64,000 bases of DNA from NCBI GenBank assembly GCA_010093485.1, contig MU001505.1:1496809-1560808 (forward strand), in the 5' to 3' direction. Below the pieces are notes generated by a model that was not told the origin of the DNA, did no database searches, and was given only the letters and a program-made list of their open reading frames with translations. The stretch comes from Karstenula rhodostoma CBS 690.94 (lineage: Eukaryota > Ascomycota > Dothideomycetes > Pleosporales > Didymosphaeriaceae). Of this stretch, positions 10,296 to 19,609 are shown piece by piece. How positions within the stretch are numbered: the stretch's first letter is position 1; each line of letters opens with the position of its first letter. The position numbers and the translations under genes are program-made.

Positions 10296-12575
10296 ATGCG
10301 CGTCACGCGAGCGGCATCGCGCGCCGAACATGCCCAGCATGCCGACGACGGCGTCAACGACGCGTCCATCCCGCATCCCGACCAAGACCGCGTTCCATTG
10401 GGTGAGGTTTCCGCTAACACCGTCCTCGACCCCGAGCCCACCGACGCCCCGGCTAAGAAGATGGCAGTGAAGAAGGGCAAAGCCAAGAGCACTGCGAAGA
10501 AGGGCGCAAAGGGGAAAAAGGCCAAAGCTGCGCAAGACGAGGACGCCGAGGGCGTGGACGTGATGCCGGCTGAGGACGACGAGCCTCAAACCGCAGAGGG
10601 CCCCGTGAGCGATGCCGCCGTCGATGAGCTGGCAGAAGAACCCACCGCTGGTGCGTGCTCCCAAGACTTGCGACTCCCCTTAAGATGCCCTGCTAGCTAA
10701 CTGCGGGGTATAGACACGGCCCAAGCTCCCGTCATCGAGGCGCCACCTTCGACCCCTCCGTCGCATCCTGTGCGCATGACGCGCCGTCAGTTGGCCAAGC
10801 AGGAGGAAGACTTCTCCAAGTCGCTCCGATCGCGCCGTCCTCCTGAGCCAGAACCCGTCGTGGAAGACGCAATTGCTGCTGCCCAGGAACCTGCACCATC
10901 CCAAGTACACGAAGCGCCTGGAGACAAGCCGGAGGAAGAGGTCGTACCACAAGCAGTCGAAGAGCCAGCCGAGGAGCCCGTCGATGAGACAGAAGACGTC
11001 GTCCTCGAGGTATCCCAGGAACCAACCGTAAAAGCCCCACAAGCGCAGGAACAACCCGTCACACAGGCCCAGGAGGTTGTCCAAGATCTTGTGCAGCCTG
11101 TACTGGATGAGCCAGCATCTACAAACGCCCATGTCCCCGAGCAAGATGTCGCGACACCCTCTCTAGAAGTGACTGAGCCTGAGCCTGAGCCTGAGCCCAA
11201 AGTGTTGGCATCCGAAAAACCCAGTGAGGAAGCTGGAACACCAGCAACCAGCGCCACACCCAGCCGAGCTATCTCGCGAAGCTCCACGAGGTCTGCCTCC
11301 AGGACACCCATGCGCTTGGAAGAATCCATCAGTGCGATTGACGATCTCGAGGAGGCTCTTGAGAATGTCGGAAGATCTCTTCCGTCCTTTGATCAACTGG
11401 CCGATGACAAGTCCCCCAGGAAAGCAAGATTCACCCGGACTGCAAGCCCAGGCAAGTCCCCACGGCAGACAGCTCCAAGGACTTCAATGTCTCCCAAGGT
11501 CTCAAAGAACCCGAGCTCGGGACCCAGGTCAATGAAATCAACTGGTCTGTCCAGGGCGTCTAGTGTGCGCGCACCTCTGAAAGAAAGAACTGCATCCGGA
11601 GAGACCACGGACTACTTGGCTTCGAAACGTAGACCCATCAGTATGACCTTTGCGCCACCACCACCCCCAGCTAAGTCGAACAAGGCACCCACGACCTCGG
11701 ACTTCCAGCTTCCAGGCGAGAGGATAGCTGCAGAGTTGAAGGCCAAGAAAGAGGAGCGGCTCAAGCGTATGGCGGAAGCAGGACCTGCGAAAGTGCGGCC
11801 CATCAGCATGCCTCCACCACCCAAATCCACCAAACCACCGACCAAATCAGATTTCCAACTTCCCGGTGAAAGAATAGCGGCAGAGCTCAAAGCGAAGAAG
11901 GAAGAACGTCTCAAGCGAATGGCTGAAGGGGGCGCCACAGCACCTCGTCAGGTCAACCTGCCCCCGCCGCCGAAATCATCGAAGCCTCCCACAGTGCCAA
12001 AGTTCCAGCTTCCAGGCGAGAAGTTCGCAGCAGAAATGAAAGCGCGGAAGGAAGAGCGCCTCAAGCGCGAAGCGGAAGAGGTTGAAGCCGCAAAGAAGAC
12101 GGCCTTCAAAGCACGCCCAGCGCCGGCCCGGAAATCGCTCGTCGCTCCAGTTCGTCAAACCACAGCAAGCCAGGCTCGAGAACGTATCATGAGCAAAGAG
12201 AACACGTCCGGTCTGACGATCCAGCCTCCACAGCGAGCAAGTTCTGTCACAGCGAATAAACGTGCAAGCATTGTGCAGGCACGCTCCGTGTCCACGTCAT
12301 CATCGAACCGCAACAGCGTCATTGGCAATCCCGGCGCGGCGAAGCTGGCCTCTGTAGATGCTGCAGTGCTCAAGAACAAGGGTCGTGAGGTCTTCAACAG
12401 AGATAAGCTCGAGAAAGAGGCACGGGAGAACGAGCGTAGGGAGAAGGAGGAGGCAGCAAAGCGGGCGCGAATTGAGGCGGCGGAGCGCGGGCGTATTGCG
12501 AGCCGCGAGTGGGCGAGGAAGCAGCTGGAGAAGAAGCAGGAGGAGGCTAGGCGGGCGAGGGAGGCTGCGACGTAG
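10296..12575 (+). CDS. Conserved-looking coiled protein with three FQLPGE repeats, 738 aa
   Basis: Two exons, 10296-10650 and 10714-12575, with a 63-nt intron carrying a GCTAAC branch site. The N-terminus is Lys/Ala-rich (histone-tail-like, KKGKAKSTAKKGAKGKK near 50-70) and then very acidic and Pro/Glu/Val-rich. Around 11626-12090 there are three tandem units of about 50 residues. Each has Pro-rich PPPP(K/A)KS followed by FQLPGE(R/K)(I/F)AAE(L/M)KA(K/R)KEERLKR. The C-terminus is a long charged coiled coil ending in Arg/Glu/Ala-rich helix with SREWARKQLEKK. The composition suggests a nuclear or cytoskeletal scaffold. I do not recognise a family with known function. Confidence 0.85.
11626..12090 (+). 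repeat. Three tandem protein-coding repeats, about 50 codons each
   Basis: Within the 738-aa protein, three copies of a Pro-rich linker plus FQLPGE-AAE-KA-KEERLKR helix occur back to back. Copies 1 and 2 are nearly identical over the helix (FQLPGERIAAELKAKKEER); copy 3 has diverged at several positions (GEKFAAEMKARKEER). Confidence 0.85.
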
Positions 12576-13494
12576 GCACACATTGATCGATCTGGGTCAG
12601 GGTGGTTATTGTTCTTCGGCAGACTGGGACGGACTTTGGTTTGTATTTGTGACTTGGTCAAGCGTTGGATATCGCTGGTTTTTGGCTGGTGTTTGGCTGG
12701 TGTTGTTGCGTGTTTGGATACCGCACGGTGTTGAGGGAATTTGGGTATCTTCGGACGCGCATTCTCGTCCTGTGTTCTAGCTTCTCTGGTTGCCATCGAG
12801 GCCCGGACATGACAAATTGAAATAGTTTGCTGCTCAAGTTCTGACGTACCTCTAGAATGCTACTTCATTCATGTGCGGTCGAAGGATGGTATGAACGTTC
12901 GGGGCTGGCTGCCTTAGTTGTTGCGCAGGCTGTGCGGATCCAACTCAATGCGTGGAAGATACGTCAAAGTATAAAAGTTGTGGGTGGCCGATTTGCAACG
13001 TGGGTTTTGGGTAGTAGGTACAGGTAAGAGAGCACATTGTCCACGATGCTAGATGAGTGTCTTCCGGCATATATCTAAGGCGAAAGGTACGACAGTAAGC
13101 TGGAAGTCTGGGTACTATACTGCGCCTTCTGGCCGCCTGACATGTGGTACTTCGATAGAGTTGTCGACGATGGTAAATTGTGATCGAGCATGGACATGAG
13201 TGGTGCAATTGATACCTACAGTTACTCGTCGCGAAAAGTATAGGACTACGAGTTGCCTCCTTTGCTTCGCTCGTCTCTCTCTCGTTATTGGCTCTGTAGA
13301 TGCCTCTCATCTCGACATGGCTGTGGAATGACTCTGTTGCTTCGCTCGTCTCTCACCACTAGCTCCATTAACTCCTCTTACCTTGCTGGAGCGTGTCGCA
13401 GGCTTATAAACAGGAATATTACCACCTTCTTCCGTACATCCCACGTCCAACAATCTTCGTACCGGCTACTCGGTAAATACATCAGCAGGCCATC
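12576..13494. other. Intergenic with a short direct repeat
   Basis: 919 bp without a supported gene. TTGCTTCGCTCGTCTCTC occurs twice, near 13259-13278 and 13337-13355, as an imperfect direct repeat in the promoter side of the DUF7918-like gene. The rest holds nothing I can name. Confidence 0.45.
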
Positions 13495-14773
13495 ATGACA
13501 ATACTTACAGGCGTCCCTTGGCTCCAGGTGCGAGTCATTGTCGACGGCAAAGCGCTCAAAGAATACGATGACCCGAAATCGGCCAAGGCTCCTACTGAGA
13601 CGAGCAAATACATCGAAGCGAGATCAAAGAAAAACTTCAAGATTCGTGCCGATTTCAGTAGGAAATTCACCACAGTCTATGACGTTGCGACCAAACTCTG
13701 TGTAGATGGCGTTGAGGTTGACGAAACCCATGTTCAGAAGCTTGCACTACAACCAAACTACCGGCATGAAGTCAAAGGTGCTCTCTCTTGCATTGGCGGG
13801 GTCACAGAGGTATCGTTTTTTCGCTTCGCTGAGCAGGCAACATGTGAGCACGACCATGTCAGCACTTAGCACAACCTGTGTATCGCTGACAGAGCCTACA
13901 GTTGAGGGAATAGATACTTCTAAGGAGATGACCACCGAGTGCCTGGGCTAGATCGATGTCTATCTCTACTTTGCAAAGAACTGGGTACTGGACAGTGCAT
14001 CTGATTTCACTCGCCCGGAAGCCTGGTCCCAGAAGGCGATACCGGCAAAGCATGCGGGCAAGGGGTCATTATCGCATTGCACAAGGTTGATCTTCACTTC
14101 CCAACCTCCAAGCCTCTGTCATCTGATCGTGTTTTAGCCTAGACAAGCCGACGAAATCCCCAGTGGGTTGGGCGAAGTGGGACTTGGTCGACGAGAATGC
14201 GTTTGCGACCTTTACCTTCAAGTACCGTTCACTTCGTGAGTGATCTTCGACAAGAGAAAACTAGGATACGACTAGCTCTAACTGTTTTACAGAGTCTCCG
14301 AAAAGTCTCCAGATCATCCCTCGCTCACCCTCCCCGGTTCCTGAACGTGCGCTCGAGTCGTCCGAGAAAACACCACCCCATCCTGCCGCGTTTTCATCCG
14401 GCCACACCAGGTCATCGTCGCAGTCTGCACTGACCTTCAGAAGTTCCCACAGAAAATGGCAGGCTCTGTCCGACGACGACATCAAAGCTCTTCTTAACCA
14501 TTACACCGGACGCAATATTATGTGGGAGGGCCTGGATCGCACCGACCTTGAGACTCTGTTGGAACATCACAAGGTAATGCCCCCTGGTTACTCTGATTTA
14601 TATGACTGACGTTGTGATAGAACGCACGGAGGAATGGTCACAACGCTGCCGCACATATCAAGCGGGAGTGTGCTGAGGATGCGGATGATGATGATCTCGT
14701 GGTGACCGATGAGAGGAACAAGAAGCGCAAGTCCCTTCCGGGCAAGGATCACGACGTCATCGAATTGGACTGA
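13495..14773 (+). CDS. DUF7918-like protein, possibly disrupted
   Basis: The N-terminus (PWLQVRVIVDGKALKEYDD, then KYIEARSKKNFKIR) and the middle FATFTFKYRSLQ with IIPRSPSP resemble the fungal DUF7918 family as I remember it. Later exons are clean: 13952-14085, 14138-14235, 14293-14573 and 14621-14773, with introns of 52, 57 and 47 nt. The first junction is the problem. Exon 1 reads through SFFRFAEQAT; joining it at 13863-13920 (58-nt intron) gives a sensible protein but hits an in-frame TAG at 13949-13951, right before IDVYLYFAKN. A different intron, 13810-13951 (142 nt, GT-AG, phase 0), removes the stop but deletes part of the conserved core; that model gives 326 aa. The C-terminus is acidic, with KKRKS and DDDD, so nuclear location is possible. 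Function of the family is unknown. Confidence 0.6.
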
Positions 14774-15782
14774 GGAGACTACAACTGGCCTATCCATATA
14801 CCCATGGCTACGTGGAAGTTTGAAGGCACTTTCGATCTTTCCGTGTCTTTTCTGCGTCACAAAAGGCGTGGAGACAGTGGTGCTGATGAAGGATACGATG
14901 GTACATCACATACACATGTTAAGAGACTTCTTGAGCAAAATGCTTGACCCATTGGGCTTTTCGCATTTCCATGCCCAGAGGAATCTTAGAAACCATTGGA
15001 ATTTGGAGGCTAGGTTTGCACTTCATGCTCCTACATAAGTGCGTACCCAGTGTGAGTTGGAGAGTGTATGGTTAGTCCGAGAATGGAAGTATATGTGATT
15101 CTTTTTGGGATAGTCTTGAGCGATCCTATAGGACAATATCGAAGTTTTGTTCTGCAGCCCTTTTTAAAAAGTGGGAACCCAGAGCAGGAGTAAAAAGACA
15201 CAATTTAATCGAAGTCACTACGGAATAAGTATTTCATTGTCTTTTTTAACGCAAAGCGGTAGGCCACAGTAGAATGCCTTGCCTAAGCGCCTATTGGTCT
15301 TCGCTCGCTCATGGAGACACGACTTTGGCCCACTACGATCGAAAAAGGACCACGTCTTTGGAGTAAAAAACACACATCGGTGATAACTACAGTACAGTAA
15401 CATTGCCTGTATCACCCCAAAACTCCCCATACAGTTTGGGCCCTCTGTATTGCAAGTTCTGGGGTAACACAATCTTCAGTATTGGCTAGAGTCTCTTAAA
15501 TTCCAAGAGCCAGTTTGATGCTTCGGGTACTTGTAGAGCACTGTTTCATATTCACGGGCATTGAAACCATATGTGTGAAAAGAACCATGCTATTGACTGA
15601 ATCGTGCAAGGTCTATCTCAGTAAGTTGTTCCAAGCGACAACGAAGATCTCTCTAAAAATGACAGTAAGAAGTGAATACCAAGGTGATATATGGTACAGG
15701 GAATTGGTTCTGGGCAAGTGTCGTTTCCTCCCGTGTGTTATCCGAGCTCTCCACCCAGGGGCCGTGGTCTTCCTGGACCAGT
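14774..15782. other. Intergenic, no supported gene
   Basis: About 1 kb between the DUF7918-like gene (3' side) and the 3' end of the pheromone precursor. Only unrelated short frames are present. Confidence 0.5.
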
Positions 15783-16357
15783 CTACTCATCGTACTCGTC
15801 ACGCTTGCCAATGGGCTGTCCAGGGAGCCTATATCCCGTTAGAACACTGGTTTTTACTTTAGAATCAGTACATTATACTAACCGCTTGAATCCAGAGTGC
15901 CATCCTGCCTCAGCCTCTGCCTCAGCGTCACGCTTGCCGATAGGTTGACCTGGGAGCCTGTATCCTATTAGTACACTACCTTTTACACAGAATCATTGCA
16001 TCGCACTGACCTCTTGAATCCAGATTGCCAGCCGGCCTCAGCTTCGGCCTCACGCTTGCCAATAGGCTGGCCTGGTAGACTATATCCCATGTCAGCCAGA
16101 TTGAATGTATCACACATCTTGAAATAGATTACCGCTTGAATCCAGAGTGCCAACCAGACTCGGCTTCACGCTTTCCGATGGGTTGGCCCGGAAGACTAAA
16201 TCCCTTTGGTCAGCTAGAGTCTGTGTATCACACATTTTGTACTAGATTACCGCTTGAATCCAGAGTGCCATCCGGCTTCGGCCTCAGCAACGGGGGCGGC
16301 GACGACGAAGGTGGACGCGATGGCAGCAAGTGCCAGAACGGTAGTGGGGAAATGCAT
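15783..16357 (-). CDS. Alpha-factor-like mating pheromone precursor, four peptide copies, 119 aa
   Basis: Five exons: 16357-16251, 16195-16133, 16079-16011, 15957-15883, 15828-15783; introns 55, 53, 53 and 54 nt, all GT-AG, all phase 2. The start MHFPTTVLALAAIASTFVVAAP is a signal peptide. Four copies of GW(H/Q)SGFKRLPGQPIGKR follow at residues 29-45, 50-66, 73-89 and 98-114. Each is preceded by EA/ES/DA dipeptides (Ste13-type trimming sites) and ended by KR (Kex2 site); the tail is DEYDE. The core WHSGFKRLPGQPIG aligns with yeast alpha-factor WHWLQLKPGQPMY (Trp-His at the start, Pro-Gly-Gln-Pro at the end). Expected role: secreted peptide sensed by a Ste2-type receptor on the opposite mating type. 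Each intron splits the Arg codon of FK-R inside a repeat. Copy 3 has Gln instead of His. A RiPP precursor is the alternative, but no UstY-like (DUF3328) neighbour is present. Confidence 0.9.
15829..15882 (-). other. Pheromone-gene intron 4
   Basis: GTTAGT donor, TTCTAAC branch site, GGGATATAG acceptor. It is clearly similar to intron 3 (15958-16010): both share GT(C/T)AGT, then ATG, TGATTCT, AAAA, AGTGT and CTAA blocks in the same order. This shows descent from one duplicated intron. Confidence 0.85.
16080..16132 (-). other. Pheromone-gene intron 2
   Basis: GTAATCTA donor, GGCTGAC branch site, ATATAG acceptor. It matches intron 1 (16196-16250) through most of its length, including an ATGTGTGATACA block, but is unlike introns 3 and 4 outside the signals. 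Introns thus form two pairs. Confidence 0.85.
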
Positions 16358-19300
16358 TTCGAGTTATTTCGAATGAGTGTCTTGTCGAACTCTCAAATGA
16401 TGGGATGAGTATTGGTGGCGGGTGATCGACATGGAGCGACTCGAATAACCTCTTATATACAGTAGAATGGTGATTGTGACAGAGCCTCAATAGATCTCGG
16501 GCACCAAGCGGGATAGGTGTAATAACGTGGCCATATTGCATGTGGTGCGAAGTGGTTGGTTGGCGGTCTATTGAGGTCTGTTTTGGGAGGTGAAAGAGGT
16601 ATTGTGTTTGTATTAAGCGAGTCGCCGTGCTTCGCTATTCAGACACGTTTTGGGTGGATTTCACCCCAACAAATCAAAGAAAACCGGCTTCAACATTCCA
16701 GAAGTAATTGTTTTTGTTCGCTGTAGGATGTATCCTCAGGAGAGCCCGTCACCTGAGGTCGGATTTCGCCTACCCTGAAGTTCTGTTGTTGTGATCGCAT
16801 TCGCCCTGGTGGAGGTGGGATGGCGAGACTGGTCTTTGTGGAGAGATGTGGTCCGTTGCCCTCACCATAGGGAAGTCGTATTTTCAGCTTTTCCGTGTGG
16901 TATTTCCGTAGAACGCTCCGCGAGGTACCATGTAGAGAAGCCACCTTGCAACTATACTCAAGCAAGCCGAGTAGCCTCCCGTTCTACAATGACAGACTCG
17001 CATACATAAACCTGCAATACATCTTCACATTTACCCACAGCATCAAGATGGTCGTAGGTAAATTGCCGACTCCACGATTCTACGTAGAACGCAACTCAAT
17101 GGCGTTTTGTCGCCATATAGCCGAGATGTTCGAGAAGGTCTTGGAAATCCTTGGGGAACCTGCGACCCCGAATACGCGAGATTTGCAAAGGAAGAATACG
17201 CGACTCAAGGTCTCACTCCACTGGAGTAGCGAGCCGCTCCGCGGACTGAATAGTATGGTGTCACTTGGCTGTGAGTAAGATGGCTACCATTGCCCAAATC
17301 AGGTGCGTATGACGAGAGCGTTTAGTATTGACTGAAAATGCACATACACGAGGATAGACAGTGTGGTTGTGTTTGCTATGGATCCAGGGGTGTTGTCCGA
17401 ACTGTTGACTGAAACAGCAAGAGTGACAATAGCTTTTGCAATGAGAATCCGATTAGTAGTAATGGGCCACCAAACGAATCAAACATGCACTCATGTGAGG
17501 TCTGGGCCTATAAAGAACGCCTAAATGTGTACCTGTTATTTGAGCCCTTTTACATGAATGATGTCCGCGCACGGCGAAAACGACTATCTCTGCGGCCTCG
17601 TGAACGACGCGGGACGAAATAAACCGAACAAGAACAACGATAAAAACGTACTAGAATCGACGGTGTAGAGCCACTGGAGGGAGATAATTTAATGAAAGAG
17701 GCGAATGGGGAGGGAGATCAGCAACTGAAATCGTGTTGTCGCCGTGAACCGTTCCCAGTTTTATTAAGTAGCTCTTCTCGAAGTTTTCATATGGAGAGGA
17801 CACATGTAGGGCCATCAAGACGCATAAAATCAAGTTTTTGCGATTGGCATCGACGAAAGCGGACGTACACTTGCGCGCGAACAAAGACAAACCGCTCATG
17901 AGAGTCGTGGCACTGGCCCAGCAGCCATCGTTCAAGCCCGGAAAGCAGTCATGGCTACTCGATATCTCCGACGACGACTATTTAGATAAGCCGCTGAAGG
18001 ACTAGAGACGTGGCCATGCATGATACTACCGCAACGAAGTTCTTAGATTGGGACGGGCTGCGTGCTGCAACATGAGTGGCAGCTATAGGGCTGAAGTGGG
18101 CTCTTCTTGAGATAGACTGGTCACTACAATTAGAGCTGTTCCCAATACGTTCAATGGTATTAAGTCAGGAAACAAAATTCTAAATCGAAGTTGTACCTTC
18201 GGCTATACTTTAACCTTCGAGATGCCCGCATAGATATGGGAGAGTTACAGAACGAGCTTAGGTACTGACTCTGTAAGGCACGTATATGATGCAGTAGCTA
18301 AGTTTGCCACATTTGGAATGACTAAGCGGTGCGCCATCGTGGACCCCTAATTCAAGGAACTGGACAAGTTTTTGGACAAGGTGTTTGTGGGAGCGGGACC
18401 CGCCTCGAAGAGAGGAAAGAGGACAGGATACAGGCTCGTATATAGGCAGATACAATATCTTTCTTAGTTCTTGCACCAGGTTTTGTTCTACGGTTTCGGT
18501 ATCTACCCGTGCATCACGGAATTTGTGACGGGCGATGAGGTGGAGCAAGTTAAGGAAGACGAGGTGATGGACAGCGCCGGCACCCGACATCGCTATAATA
18601 GTGAGTGGCAGTGCCACAGCACTCTTTCTACCCACGCAGCAAACCTCCTGTGTGAACAATAGCGATCAATTAATATAATACAGTTCTACAGACGTATGGT
18701 GGAATGAGTTACTCCAGAATTTATCGTCTTAGTCTGTGTAGCTAGCTCTTGCTTTTCATATGAGGATTGTTTAGGCCATTAAAAGCCAAGCCACATCTCT
18801 AGTGTCGCTCATTGTGGCCATCAAGGCCAGAAGCCGATCCTGTTGGGTTGGCTTCTTATGGTGCATCTTCCTCTGCCAAAATGATTAGATTTATTTGATA
18901 ACGGCTCGCTGTTAAATGAAAATGCCATGTCGTCGCTTGTATGGATGAGTTGGTTCAAAAGGCCGGCGAACTCATTGCCTTCTCTTTCCTAGGAGGAACG
19001 GGATTGATTATGTCCAAAACACAGCGGGCGCTACTACAAACGTCGGGCTAGACCCAGGTCCCAGCTAAGTCAGCTCCCCGTATATAGTTCTTAAGTACAA
19101 GCAATTGCACGTGTGTGTACATAGCTGACGCGCTTTAGAAGCCCTCTAGATCGTCTTCACGCTTGCTTGGCACGTGCGATTAGGCAAATTTTCGTGGGAG
19201 ATGATATAATTTGACAAGCGGTGGTCGTCGAGGTGCCAAGAAGCCCGTTACCTTGCAGCACATGTATCGCAGAGGTTGCCTGGCCCAGGCAAAGCAATAC

Positions 19301-19609
19301 GTTGTTGTAGTTCGTTAGGTGAATCTCTTTTCCAGGGAAGGATACGTTAGAGTAGAATGTCATCTTGGACTGAGGCGCACGGCGCGTCCCCATCAGACCT
19401 GGAGTAATGAACTGACTGTATTGTCGGAAGAATGTACTTCCATCCCGTGCGCAGACCCCACCCGTGATATTACTCAGCAGCGGCTGCCTGTTCAGCTAAG
19501 GCTCATGAAAGCGAAGTGGGGTCGTAAACATCAGACATACTTGACACTCAATAGACTTTACTCTTTGCGGAAGGCGAAATCGTTTAGGCCTTCCAAATCC
19601 CCTAGCAAG
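16358..19609. other. Gene-poor stretch with decayed-looking open frames
   Basis: The pheromone promoter occupies the left end, with TATATAAG on the minus strand at 16452-16459. An ATG at 17049 opens a 76-codon frame (MVVGKLPTPRFYVERN...) with no recognised family. Near 17880-18003 a frame without a start codon reads like the end of a protein (acidic DISDDDYLDKP before a stop). Neither can be completed by splicing that I can justify. The rest holds no gene I can support. Confidence 0.4.
16452..16459 (-). promoter_or_regulatory. TATA box of the pheromone precursor
   Basis: Minus-strand TATATAAG lies about 95 bp upstream of the precursor's ATG at 16357, a good distance for a short leader. Confidence 0.55.

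Noticed and set aside
15783..16357. Regularly spaced repeats of TTGAATCCAGA(G/T)TGCCA separated by about 115-bp spacers, CRISPR- or satellite-like at first sight.
   Set aside because: The repeats translate and splice cleanly into pheromone units, and the spacers are introns with proper donor, branch and acceptor sites.
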